Source of the DNA: Macondimonas sp045864775
Lineage (GTDB): Bacteria; Pseudomonadota; Gammaproteobacteria; UBA5335
NCBI GenBank assembly: GCA_045864775.1
Contig: BTVR01000002.1
Span: 744,001-808,000 of the forward strand
Direction: 5' to 3'
Length of the DNA stretch: 64,000 nucleotides
The notes under the pieces were generated by a model, which was given only the letters and a program-made list of their open reading frames with translations, made no database searches and was not told the origin of the DNA. Positions 43,482 to 52,202 of the stretch are shown here, in pieces (position 1 is the stretch's first letter; the number at the start of each line of letters is the position of its first letter). Made by a program: the position numbers and the translations under genes.

Positions 43482-44318
43482 CTACGCCGGCATTTCGCCG
43501 ACCGGCAGAAAGTCGGCTTGGTCGCAATCTCGCAGGCTGATGTACTCGAGACGCCACTGGTCCACGCGGCGCAGATCAGCCAATGTCAGGTGCGTGTCTG
43601 CCACGGCCTCGCAAGTGTCGAGCGCGATCTCCGTGGCAACGTCGGGCTTGCCGTAGGTCTTTTCGAACAGCTCGCGCAGCCGCCTGGCGACCTGCTCAGC
43701 CGACAGCCTCGCATCGCTGCCACCCTCGGTTGCGTCGTAGACGACGGACACCGACAGCGCGTAGGGTTCTCCTCCGACCGCTTCTGCGCCCCGCTGCTCA
43801 CTCAGATCGAAGAACAGCCCGACCAAGTACTTGGCGTTGGGCTCCAAGATCTTTGCAATCTTCCTCTCGACCTTGCCCTTGCGCAGTCGCTCTTCGAACT
43901 CGTTGGGAAAGGCTGGTCGGCCGTATCGCGCGGCAAGCCATTGCTTCAACGCCCGCTTCGCGTCAACCGGTAGCGCGAGACTGTTGTCTTTGACTGCGCA
44001 CTCGGCGAAGTCGCCTTTCGGTACGCTGCGGCGGTCACCATGCCGCAGCTCAAGAATCAACGGCAAAGCGTCGGAGTTCTGATAGGCGAGGTGGAGTCTT
44101 CGCGGGTTCTTGGCATAGGAAAGCTGCGGGTCAGGCTTGACGACCGACTCGGCGATGATGACTTCGACGTACGATTCGCCGTCATGCGGCAGGTCGCAGT
44201 CGTGGGTGATGACGATGACGCGGCGTCCATCCTCGGCCGCCGCGACCAAATTCAGCGCAGCAGCAGTTTCGCAAATGAGAAGATCGCCCTGTCGCCAGGC
44301 GGTATCACGCGCCAGCAT
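43482..44318 (-). CDS. Hypothetical protein of a three-gene accessory operon
   Basis: A 278-residue soluble protein of unknown function. It starts MLARDTAWRQGDLLICETAAAL followed by RVIVITHDCDLPHDGESYVEV; the THDCDL motif, preceded by a hydrophobic strand, is seen in a loose set of proteins near accessory or defence-like genes, but I cannot assign a name. The middle is basic (RLRKGKVERKIAKIL). It is the last gene of the operon, 15 bases after the helix-turn-helix gene. Codon use is less GC-biased than in flanking genes. Confidence 0.6.
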   Translation of the reverse strand: MLARDTAWRQGDLLICETAAALNLVAAAEDGRRVIVITHDCDLPHDGESYVEVIIAESVVKPDPQLSYAKNPRRLHLAYQNSDALPLILELRHGDRRSVPKGDFAECAVKDNSLALPVDAKRALKQWLAARYGRPAFPNEFEERLRKGKVERKIAKILEPNAKYLVGLFFDLSEQRGAEAVGGEPYALSVSVVYDATEGGSDARLSAEQVARRLRELFEKTYGKPDVATEIALDTCEAVADTHLTLADLRRVDQWRLEYISLRDCDQADFLPVGEMPA

Positions 44319-44333
44319 CCACCGTCCCCCGAC

Positions 44334-44993
44334 CTATCGCTCGGGGGAACCGGGAATGGACACCTCGGTACGCCAGTCGTCCGACGGCTTCGCTTTCGAT
44401 TTCGCCAAGCCTGATCGGTCGTAAGCCGCATCCATCGCCTGGGCCTCGGCGATCAGCGACTGGATGTGCGACGGCAAGAGCTGACCGGCAGCAGCGAGGT
44501 CCATCAAGGACCGGCCCTCAAATGCCTTGATCTTAAGCATGGACGATGCACGAGTGATGCCAGCGTCTCGGAAAGCGTCGGCTGCATGGCTGAGGGCGCG
44601 AATCCGCTCGAACTTGTCAGGTTCGGGCGTCGCTTCCCCGCCGATCCACTTGTAGATCGCCTGTCGGGAGACGCCGAACACTGTGGCCAGATCGGCGATG
44701 GCCGGATTCAGTCCTTCCCGGATATTGGCGAGATGCTGGGCAGCGGATCGAACATCGGGACGCGATACCTGGACATCGTCGCCCGCACCCACATCGATTC
44801 GCAGGGAGGCGCGTGCTTCAACCCTCTCGCGCCACTCATGGGCGCGAGAAAGATCGAGCACGCTGCCCGTGCCACCGATTGGTAGCGTTGATCCAGACAA
44901 CACGAAAGCGGCTGCCAAACCGAGCGGCATCGCCGATGGCATCCATCTGTTTGGGGGCGCCCCTGCGACTATGTGCATGGCCTGAATGCCCAT
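44334..44993 (-). CDS. Helix-turn-helix protein with hydrophobic N-terminal stretch
   Basis: A 219-residue protein. A Cro/XRE-like helix-turn-helix is clear at about 95-120 (PAIADLATVFGVSRQAIYKWI). Residues 20-45 (AMPLGLAAAFVLSGSTLPIGG) are hydrophobic and could be a membrane anchor or a buried core. The C-terminal half is helical, ending in a basic tail. It lies between the TIGR04255-like and hypothetical genes, six bases after the former, and is the natural candidate for operon control through the palindrome at 45828. Confidence 0.72.
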   Translation of the reverse strand: MGIQAMHIVAGAPPNRWMPSAMPLGLAAAFVLSGSTLPIGGTGSVLDLSRAHEWRERVEARASLRIDVGAGDDVQVSRPDVRSAAQHLANIREGLNPAIADLATVFGVSRQAIYKWIGGEATPEPDKFERIRALSHAADAFRDAGITRASSMLKIKAFEGRSLMDLAAAGQLLPSHIQSLIAEAQAMDAAYDRSGLAKSKAKPSDDWRTEVSIPGSPER

Positions 44994-44999
44994 CTTGTT

Positions 45000-45806
45000 T
45001 CAATTCCACACGGTACGGGCAAGATCAGTCGTCATAGCACCAAACACGTCCTTGATTTTGCCATGGAGCGAAAGCAACTGCTCTCTGAGCATATCCGTGC
45101 CGATTGGCATCCGCCCTTCGACATAGTGATCCGTGTCTATGACGGCATGCTCCAGCGGCTCCTGCAGCGCGAACCTTGGATTCACCACCAAATCGTTGAG
45201 CTGCAAGTCCGGCGGGAATCCTAGGGGCCCGGTCATCTTGTGTACCCGGGCGACCAGCGTCCCGTTTGGACACAGGGGACGGGTTTCTGTCGCAAACACC
45301 GACTCGGTCATCGTGTAACGCCGAGCGGCGCTGAACTCAATGCCGTGCAGTCCTCCGACCAGATACTGTTCCACCGTCTCGCCTCTGTCGACCCGCGGCA
45401 AAACAGCATCCAAATAACGCAGCCCGAGTCGACCGACGTGGTCGAGGGTGACCGTCTCATGCACGGCCGCCAACCCACGTAGCAGCTCCGGGATGAATTC
45501 TTTGTGCGTGTCGTAGTGGGTCGTATGGTAGGTGATGGCGGACGGGGCCAAGATGAATCCGGCCGTACGGTCGCTCTTGGTGATGAGCCAGGAGACCCTG
45601 TGAGCAATCTGCGGCTCGGCTGATTGCGCTTGGCCCGCCGCCGGTACAACCAAATGCGTGACCTGTTGTGTCTCGAACAACGGATATCCCTCGCGCCGCA
45701 GCCGATCCTGGATTTGGTCGACATACTTGGCCATCGCGGCGACAGGATTGAACTGCGCTTGCGCCAGCGCGTAGTACACGGGCGCGTTCGACATTCGTTC
45801 GCTCAC
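45000..45806 (-). CDS. TIGR04255-like protein
   Basis: A 268-residue protein beginning MSERMSNAPVYYALAQAQFNPVAAMAKYVDQI, the pattern of TIGR04255 family proteins, which are of unknown function and often co-occur with a small regulator in accessory regions. Later segments (FILAPSAITYHTTHYDTHKEFI, DHVGRLGLRYLDAVLP) agree with this family as I remember it. GTG 45806 with GGAG six bases upstream was chosen; ATG 45794 is possible. It is the first gene of the three-gene operon, 174 bases from tRNA-Phe. Confidence 0.72.
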   Translation of the reverse strand: MSERMSNAPVYYALAQAQFNPVAAMAKYVDQIQDRLRREGYPLFETQQVTHLVVPAAGQAQSAEPQIAHRVSWLITKSDRTAGFILAPSAITYHTTHYDTHKEFIPELLRGLAAVHETVTLDHVGRLGLRYLDAVLPRVDRGETVEQYLVGGLHGIEFSAARRYTMTESVFATETRPLCPNGTLVARVHKMTGPLGFPPDLQLNDLVVNPRFALQEPLEHAVIDTDHYVEGRMPIGTDMLREQLLSLHGKIKDVFGAMTTDLARTVWN

Positions 45807-45827
45807 GGGAGGCTCCAGGAAGGCGGT

Positions 45828-45844
45828 TGACAACTTAGTTGTCA
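45828..45844 (-). promoter_or_regulatory. Perfect 17-bp palindrome upstream of the TIGR04255-like gene
   Basis: TGACAACT-T-AGTTGTCA is an 8-bp perfect inverted repeat around one base. It lies 21 bases before the GTG start of the operon, where a repressor would block transcription. The neighbouring helix-turn-helix protein is the obvious candidate to bind it. A second inverted repeat, CTCTG-CGCGT-CAGAG, lies further upstream. Confidence 0.6.
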
Positions 45845-45979
45845 GTCTACGCTCTGACGCGCAGAGATTGAAGACAAGATGGGCCATTTCGCTGGGATTC
45901 ATAAGCCGGCTTGTGCGCTGAGTCTGCGGCACAAACCCTCACTTGGCGCGCGGATGAGACGAAGGATAAGCATGGGGAA

Positions 45980-46055
45980 TGGTGGCCAGGGACGGAATCG
46001 AACCGCCGACACGGGGATTTTCAGTCCCCTGCTCTACCGACTGAGCTACCTGGCC
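45980..46055 (-). tRNA. tRNA-Phe (GAA)
   Basis: A 76-base tRNA on the minus strand. It folds with acceptor GGCCAGG/CCTGGCC, D arm (GCTCAGTCGGTAGAGC), anticodon stem GGGGA/TCCCC around CTGAAAA (anticodon GAA), and T arm with GGTTCGATTCC. The 3' CCA is encoded. Its 3' end faces the three-gene accessory operon, the typical position of an integration site. Confidence 0.96.
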
Positions 46056-46149
46056 TGATCGACGCGGGAGCAGCCGGATCAGGCTGCCCACGGTGGGAAA
46101 GAGGCGAGAATTTACCTGCCGGGTGACCGTGCGTCAAGCCAGGCCGGCA

Positions 46150-46428
46150 TCAGCCCGCCGATGCGGGGGGTACGAAATCCGGCGGCGCGGCGCTTTGGCC
46201 ACCGAAGAAGAACTTTTCCATTTCCTGCTCGAGGAACTTGCGCGCCTTGGGGTCGATGGGCGTCAGGCGATACTCGTTGATCAGCATGGTCTGGTGGCGC
46301 AGCCAGTCCTGCCAGGCCTGTTTGGACACCGATTCGAAGATGCGCTTGCCCAACTCGCCGGGGTAAGGGGGGAAATCCAGCCCTTCGGCATCCTGCCCGA
46401 GTCGGACGCAATGAACCGTGCGTGTCAT
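46150..46428 (-). CDS. yggX: YggX, iron-trafficking / oxidative damage protection protein
   Basis: A 92-residue protein beginning MTRTVHCVRLGQDAEGLDFPPYPGELGKRI and containing WQDWLRHQTMLINEYRLTP and FLEQEMEKFFFG, all hallmarks of YggX. It is linked to iron-sulfur cluster protection during oxidative stress. In enterics yggX sits next to mutY; here mutY is close by on the same strand with an ABC exporter between. Confidence 0.95.
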   Translation of the reverse strand: MTRTVHCVRLGQDAEGLDFPPYPGELGKRIFESVSKQAWQDWLRHQTMLINEYRLTPIDPKARKFLEQEMEKFFFGGQSAAPPDFVPPASAG

Positions 46429-46565
46429 ACCGTATGCTCCCGCTGCCGCGTTCGTGAATCGGATGGCCCTGCGCGCTGCTTCCTTCCGGGCGTCGCCTCC
46501 CTGCCGTTGCCGATTCTATACCAGACGCGCCCCCGGCAGACCAAGGTGGGCCGCCGTAGGCACGC

Positions 46566-47327
46566 TTATCGCCGCAGGCGGTAACCGGTCCGGAAGATCC
46601 ACGCGATGACACCGATACACAGCGTCAGAAACAAGGCGATCATGGCCAGACTGACGCCGATGTGCACGTCCGCGACGCCGTAGAAGCTCCAGCGGAAGCC
46701 GCTGATGAGATAGACCACGGGGTTCACGAGCGCGATCTTCTGCCACAGCGGCGGCAGCATGGCGATGGAATAGAAGCTGCCGCCCAGAAAGGCCAGCGGG
46801 GTCACGATCATGAGCGGCACGATCTGCAGCTTTTCCCAAGTGTCGGCCCAGACCCCGAGGATGAAGCCGAAGAGGCTGAAGGTGACGGCCGTCAGCACCA
46901 GAAACAGCGCCATCCAGACCGGATGGGCGATGGTATAGGGCACGAACACGCGGGCTGTCGCCAGAATCAAAAGGCCCAGCAGGACCGACTTGGTCGCGGC
47001 TGCGCCCACGTAGCCGACCAGGATCTCGAACGCCGAAATCGGGGCGGAGAGCACCTCGTAGATGGTGCCCGACCACTTGGGCATGTAGATCCCGAAAGAG
47101 GCATTGCTGATGCTTTCGGACAACAGCGACAGCATGACCAGCCCCGGGATGATGAAGGCGCCGTAGGACACGCCTTCGATTTCGCCCATGCGCGCGCCGA
47201 TCGCCGCGCCGAACACGACGAAATAGAGCGAGGTCGACAGGATGGGCGCCAGGATGCTCTGCAAAAGAGTGCGCAGCCAGCGCGCCATTTCGAAGCGGTA
47301 GATGGCGCCGACCGCATGGCGGTTCAT
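46566..47327 (-). CDS. ABC-2 type transporter permease (YadH-like)
   Basis: A 253-residue membrane protein with six hydrophobic segments and the ABC-2 signature LQIVPLMIVTPLAFLGGSFYSI. It starts MNRHAVGAIYRFEMARWLRTLLQSI. Together with the upstream ATPase (overlap of four bases) it resembles the YadGH exporter, whose substrate is not settled. No membrane-fusion partner lies nearby. Confidence 0.88.
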   Translation of the reverse strand: MNRHAVGAIYRFEMARWLRTLLQSILAPILSTSLYFVVFGAAIGARMGEIEGVSYGAFIIPGLVMLSLLSESISNASFGIYMPKWSGTIYEVLSAPISAFEILVGYVGAAATKSVLLGLLILATARVFVPYTIAHPVWMALFLVLTAVTFSLFGFILGVWADTWEKLQIVPLMIVTPLAFLGGSFYSIAMLPPLWQKIALVNPVVYLISGFRWSFYGVADVHIGVSLAMIALFLTLCIGVIAWIFRTGYRLRR

Positions 47328-48250
47328 GGCTGGCCTCGCAGCAAATCGACGAAGATCTCCTCCAGCGAGCTTTCGCGCGACTGCAGTCCCTTGAAATCGA
47401 TGCTGCCGGCGGCGAGATCGCGCAGCAGGCCGCCGATCCCGCCGTGTTCGCTCGCAGCATCGTAGGTGTAGGTCAGCTCCAAGCCGTCAGCCGACAGTTC
47501 CAGCGGATAGGCCGCGAGCGCGACCGGAAGCGCGGTGATCGGTTGCGACAACTGCAGCCGAAGCTGACGCTTGCCCAGCCGGCGCATGAGGACCTTCTTG
47601 TCTTCCACCAGAATCAACCGGCCGCCCCGGATCACGCCGATGCGATCGGCCATCTCCTCGGCCTCCTCGATGTAATGGGTGGTCAGGATGATCGTCACCC
47701 CCTGATCACGCAGCCCCCGGACCAGCGCCCACATGTCGCGTCGCAATTCGACGTCGACCCCTGCGGTGGGTTCGTCGAGAAACAGCACCTCCGGCTCGTG
47801 CGACAGCGCCTTGGCGATCATCACGCGCCGCTTCATGCCGCCTGAAAGGGTCATGATGCGGTCGTTGCGCTTGTCCCAGAGCGAAAGATCGCGCAACACC
47901 CGCTCCAGATGCCCCGGATCGGGCGCCTTGCCGAACAGGCCACGGCTGAAGGCGACGGTCGCCCAGACGCTCTCGAAGGCATCGGTGAACAGTTCCTGCG
48001 GCACGAGGCCAATACGAGCACGCGCGGCGCGGTAATCGCCGCGGCTGTCGTGGCCGGCCACCAGCACGCGGCCTGCGCTGGCCGTGGCGATGCCGCAGAT
48101 GATGTTGATGAGCGTCGTCTTGCCGGCACCGTTTGGCCCCAACAGGGCGAAGATTTCCCCTCGGGCGATGTCGAGGTGGATATCGTGCAGCGCCTGCAAT
48201 CCGGACGGATACACCTTGTTCAGCGCGCTCACGGAAATGATCGGTGCCAC
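47324..48250 (-). CDS. ABC transporter ATP-binding protein (YadG-like)
   Basis: A 308-residue ATPase. Walker A GPNGAGKTTLINII, Q-loop region GLVPQELF, signature LSGGMKRRVMIAK, Walker B VLFLDEPTAGVDVELRR and switch His in ILTTHYIEEAEE are all intact. The C-terminal 70 residues are a YadG-like extension. Starts nine bases after mutY and overlaps its permease by four bases. Confidence 0.92.
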   Translation of the reverse strand: MAPIISVSALNKVYPSGLQALHDIHLDIARGEIFALLGPNGAGKTTLINIICGIATASAGRVLVAGHDSRGDYRAARARIGLVPQELFTDAFESVWATVAFSRGLFGKAPDPGHLERVLRDLSLWDKRNDRIMTLSGGMKRRVMIAKALSHEPEVLFLDEPTAGVDVELRRDMWALVRGLRDQGVTIILTTHYIEEAEEMADRIGVIRGGRLILVEDKKVLMRRLGKRQLRLQLSQPITALPVALAAYPLELSADGLELTYTYDAASEHGGIGGLLRDLAAGSIDFKGLQSRESSLEEIFVDLLRGQP

Positions 48251-48259
48251 GGGCTCTCC

Positions 48260-49372
48260 TCAGGCAGGACTGGACGCATCCCGCGGCGTCGCCGCGGGGC
48301 CCGCCGACAAAGCGGGCGATTGTGCCAGAAGATCCATGACCGGCCGCACCATGCCGCCGGGGGGCGGTGCGCCCGTCGCATGCCACACGCCCGAGCGTTG
48401 CGGGAACGCCGCGACCGCCTCCGGCAACGCCATCCGCCAAGGCTCGATGCGCAACCGGCGATGGGTGAGCACGTGGCGCACCTCGGGCAGGGCGGCGCAA
48501 CTCACGGGTGGCGTCCCGAACCACTGCGTGCACCAGTCGGCGGGCGCCACCTCCGCCGGGCACTCGGGCAGGCACCACATGCCGCCCCAGATGCCGCGCG
48601 GCGGCCGCCGTTCCAGCCAGATGCGCCCGCCCGCGTCGATGACGGCCAGAAGCCGGAGTGCCACCTCCGGCACGGCGCGCGCGCCCACGCGGCGCGGGTA
48701 GTCCTCCGGCTGCCCCATTTGCCTGGCGCGACACGCGCCCTGCAGCGGGCAAGCACCGCACTGCGGCCGCCTGGGCGTGCAGCAGGTGGCGCCCAGATCC
48801 ATCATCGCCTGCGTGTAGGCATCGGCCCGTTGCGCCGGCGTCAGCCGCACAGCCACGGCCCAGAGCGCACGGTCCCGCCTCGCCCCCGGCGGCGCGTCGC
48901 AAGCCAGAAAGCGGCAGAGCACCCGCTTCACGTTGCCGTCCAGGATGGCCTCGCGCGCGCCGGTCGCGAGCGCCGCGACGGCGGCGGCCGTGGAAAGTCC
49001 GACGCCGGGCAGCGCCCGCAGGGTCTCGATGTCGGTCGGGAAGCGCCCATCGCCGCGATCCATCACCCATTGCGCGGCACGATGCAGATTGCGGCCACGG
49101 GCGTAGTAGCCGAGCCCGCTCCAGTGCCGGAGCACCTCATCGAGACTCGCCGCTGCGAGGCTGGCCACATCCGGAAAACGCGTCATGAAGCGCTCGTAAT
49201 AGGGAATGACCGTCGCCACCTGCGTCTGCTGCAACATGATTTCCGAGACCCAGATGCGGTAGGGGTCACGGCTCTGCTGCCAGGGCAGGTCGCGCCGCCC
49301 GTTCACCTCGAACCAAGCCAGCACCCGCGCCGCAAATGCCTCGGGCGAGAGCGGCAGATCATCTGGCCTCAC
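48260..49372 (-). CDS. mutY: A/G-specific adenine DNA glycosylase
   Basis: A 370-residue glycosylase removing adenine mispaired with 8-oxoguanine. Catalytic Glu44 (WVSEIMLQQTQV) and Asp145 (AILDGNVKRVL) are present, as are the helix-hairpin-helix LPGVGLSTAAAV and the 4Fe-4S cluster cysteines in C-x6-C-x2-C-x5-C (CTPRRPQCGACPLQGAC). The C-terminal MutT-like domain recognises 8-oxoG. Start is GTG overlapping the asmA stop; the GGAGG at the asmA end serves as ribosome site. Confidence 0.95.
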   Translation of the reverse strand: MRPDDLPLSPEAFAARVLAWFEVNGRRDLPWQQSRDPYRIWVSEIMLQQTQVATVIPYYERFMTRFPDVASLAAASLDEVLRHWSGLGYYARGRNLHRAAQWVMDRGDGRFPTDIETLRALPGVGLSTAAAVAALATGAREAILDGNVKRVLCRFLACDAPPGARRDRALWAVAVRLTPAQRADAYTQAMMDLGATCCTPRRPQCGACPLQGACRARQMGQPEDYPRRVGARAVPEVALRLLAVIDAGGRIWLERRPPRGIWGGMWCLPECPAEVAPADWCTQWFGTPPVSCAALPEVRHVLTHRRLRIEPWRMALPEAVAAFPQRSGVWHATGAPPPGGMVRPVMDLLAQSPALSAGPAATPRDASSPA

Positions 49373-52089
49373 CGGAGGAATTTTTCCAGTCGCTCCTGCA
49401 GCTTCTCGCCGGCCTTCTGGCGCAGTTCGTCCTCGCGCGCTTTCAGTTTTTCCTCGAGCTTGTCCTTCTCCTTCTCCAGCCGCTCGCGCGCCCGGGACTC
49501 GGCGATGGCCTTGAGATCGGGGCGCACACTGGGACTGGCCCAGGGACCGTCGATACGGATCGGGATGGGTTGGTCGATGAGGTCGTCCAGCCAGCGATCG
49601 CCATGGGCAAGGCCGGTCCCGAGCAGCGTCGCCAAAACGGCGAAATCGAGTTTCTGCCGTTCGGCGTCGACCTGCCCCTTGCCGGTGAGGCGCAGGAGCG
49701 GCGAGGTCAGCAGCAGATCCTCGGTGCGCCAGATCGGTCCCTTGAGGGCGAGCTGGCTCCTGATTTCGGTGAACTCGGTGCCGCCTTCCGGCGCGCCGCC
49801 CGGGTCCAAAGCCCGCGCCTGGGCATAGCCGCGGCGCAGCTGGTTCAGGATGTCGATGCGTTCGATGCGGCCATTGCGCAGATCCAGGGACAGCATGCCG
49901 TCGAGATTGCGCAGCCACTGCGCCGTATCCGCGCCGCGAGTCGTGGCCTTGAGATCGAGATTGCCCGTGCCAGTGAGGTAGGGCTCGCCTGCGAAGCGGG
50001 TCATCAGCGGCGCGAGTTGCACGCCCTTGAACGCGGGCTGCAGGCTGACTGCCGGCACCTCGGAGGCGGCATCGATGGTCAGGCTGGTCGTCATCTGCCC
50101 GCCGAAGAGCCCGGCCCGCAGCGGATTCACATCCAGGCGCCCGTCCTTGAGCATCGCGCGGATTTCGGCTTCCTGCATGGCGATGCGGCTCAAGGTCAGT
50201 GCGCCCACCCGCAGCCGCGCATCGAGATCGAAGCGGCGCAGGACGTCGACGGGAATCGGTTGCGGCGGGCCGGCGGGTTTCTCCGCAGGCGTGGCTTCGG
50301 GCTTCGGCTTATCGGGCGCTGTCGGCGGCAGATAGCGATCTACGTTCAGCCGGTCGACGGCGAGATCGGTCTCGAGTCGCGGCCGACCGCTCCAGGTCAC
50401 CGCCGCCCGGCCCTGCATGCGCCCGCCGTCGAGATCGAGCCGCAAGGCATCGAACGCGATGCGCTCGGAAGTGCCGTTGAAGGCACTGTTGATTGCGACG
50501 CTGCGCAGCGTATCCGTGGCCGCGGTGGGCGGGGGCTCGATCTTGAGCGCCGCGAGCAGCGGCCGGGGCGCCAAGTTCGGCGTTTCGATCCGCCCCTCGT
50601 AGCGCAGACCGTTGGCCGTCGTCACGTCGACCGCCCCCTGGGCGCTGAGCAGCTCGCCGGCACGCAGCCGCAGCGCCCCCAGCGACCAGCGCTGCGCCCG
50701 GAGGTCGCCGTTCACCTCGGCGGCGAGTTCCGGGTGCGGCAGTACGCGGCCACCGCCTAGGTCGAGCGCTTCGGCCGCGAGGCGCGCTTCGCTCACCTGG
50801 ATGCGCCCGCTACCCCAGACGTAGGCGAGTGTTCCGGCCAGCGCGGGATTGAGCAGCCCCTGCGCCGTGCCGGCCTTGAGCATGCCGATGCCCTTCACCG
50901 TCAGCGCGCCGGTTTCCAAGCGCCCGCGCGACCAATTGACCGACACGGGCGCGCCGGCCTCCAGCGCAATGGGCTCGGCATCCTTGGCCAGCCGCAGCCC
51001 AGCGGCCTGCAGCGCCACCTGCCCCAGTTGCAGGCGACCCGTGCCCCAGTCCACCAGACCGGCGGTGCGCAGACCGAGGCTGTCGATGCGCCGCCCGGAC
51101 CAGGCGAGGTCCTTGGCCGCGATCTCCACCGTCTCCAGTCGCGCGGTCGAGCGGGCGGGATCGATGGCGCCCTCGCCCACCGTCATCACCAGCGTATCGA
51201 TCTGCTGATCCGCGGTGCGGTAGGGTCCGAGCTCGAGCTTGAGCGGCCCGATACGTCCCGGCGCATCCGCCCGCTTGCCCTGCCAGACGCCGGCGCCGGT
51301 CAGCTTCACCGGCAGCACGGCATCACCGAACAGCGCGGTACTGCGCAATCGGCTCTGCAAGACCAGATCTTCGATGGCGTAGTGACCGTCACGTGGTGCG
51401 ACTTGCACGGAGGCCTCGAGATCCACTTCAGCGTCGAGTTCCGCCGAGCCGACCGACAGGTTGAAGCGGGTCTCGACCGGCACGCTGCCGCCGAGACGCA
51501 CCCGGCCCGTGCTGAAATCCCAATCGGTCAGTGCGTAGCGCGCGCCGCTCTGGCGGTCATCCCACAGCAGGCGACCCTCGCGGATCTCCACGCCGGTGAT
51601 GTTCAGGCTGTCGGCAGAGAACCGGCCTGCGGAACCATCGGCCGTTTCGGCAGGCGCGGGCGCGGCAGCATCAGGCTGCGCCAGACGCGCCTCGATGTCC
51701 TGCCAGTTGCTGCGCCCGTCGGCGGCGCGGGCGAGATTGAGCCGCGGCCCATCCAGCACGATGGTGCCGAATTCCAGCCGGCCGCCCAGTAGCGGCAACA
51801 GGCGCAGACGGGCTTCGGCATGGTGCACGGCGAGCATGGGCTCGTCGCCGAAACCGGGGGCGTTCGCCAGACTGGCGCCTTCGATGGTGATGCCGAGCCA
51901 GGGAAAGACGCTGAGCCCCAGATCGCCGTCCAGAGTGAGCGCGCGGCCGGTCCGCTCGGCGACCGCGCGGGTGATCTCGTCACGATAGGCATTGGGGTCG
52001 ATGAGACGAGGCAATGCGATGACCGCAAGGGCGCCGAGCGCCAACAGTCCCGCCAGCGCGATCGCGATCGTCCGCGTCCATCGATTCAT
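49369..52089 (-). CDS. asmA: AsmA family protein
   Basis: A 906-residue envelope protein with an N-terminal membrane helix (IAIALAGLLALGALAVIALP) followed by RLIDPNAYRDEITRAVAERTGRAL, the classical AsmA opening, a long beta-rich periplasmic region, and a C-terminal charged coiled tail (ESRARERLEKEKDKLEEK). AsmA-like proteins are large bridge-like proteins implicated in phospholipid transport to the outer membrane. It precedes and overlaps mutY by four bases, a common neighbourhood in Gammaproteobacteria. Confidence 0.9.
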   Translation of the reverse strand: MNRWTRTIAIALAGLLALGALAVIALPRLIDPNAYRDEITRAVAERTGRALTLDGDLGLSVFPWLGITIEGASLANAPGFGDEPMLAVHHAEARLRLLPLLGGRLEFGTIVLDGPRLNLARAADGRSNWQDIEARLAQPDAAAPAPAETADGSAGRFSADSLNITGVEIREGRLLWDDRQSGARYALTDWDFSTGRVRLGGSVPVETRFNLSVGSAELDAEVDLEASVQVAPRDGHYAIEDLVLQSRLRSTALFGDAVLPVKLTGAGVWQGKRADAPGRIGPLKLELGPYRTADQQIDTLVMTVGEGAIDPARSTARLETVEIAAKDLAWSGRRIDSLGLRTAGLVDWGTGRLQLGQVALQAAGLRLAKDAEPIALEAGAPVSVNWSRGRLETGALTVKGIGMLKAGTAQGLLNPALAGTLAYVWGSGRIQVSEARLAAEALDLGGGRVLPHPELAAEVNGDLRAQRWSLGALRLRAGELLSAQGAVDVTTANGLRYEGRIETPNLAPRPLLAALKIEPPPTAATDTLRSVAINSAFNGTSERIAFDALRLDLDGGRMQGRAAVTWSGRPRLETDLAVDRLNVDRYLPPTAPDKPKPEATPAEKPAGPPQPIPVDVLRRFDLDARLRVGALTLSRIAMQEAEIRAMLKDGRLDVNPLRAGLFGGQMTTSLTIDAASEVPAVSLQPAFKGVQLAPLMTRFAGEPYLTGTGNLDLKATTRGADTAQWLRNLDGMLSLDLRNGRIERIDILNQLRRGYAQARALDPGGAPEGGTEFTEIRSQLALKGPIWRTEDLLLTSPLLRLTGKGQVDAERQKLDFAVLATLLGTGLAHGDRWLDDLIDQPIPIRIDGPWASPSVRPDLKAIAESRARERLEKEKDKLEEKLKAREDELRQKAGEKLQERLEKFLR

Positions 52090-52202
52090 CGGTCACCTCG
52101 CCGTTACCGGAAAGTCGTGAGACCCCGCGCCCCGCCCGATGTTCACCGGGCAGTCGCCATATCAGGGCGTCTTGCAGTGTGGCCCTTGCCCGCGGCCGGT
52201 GG

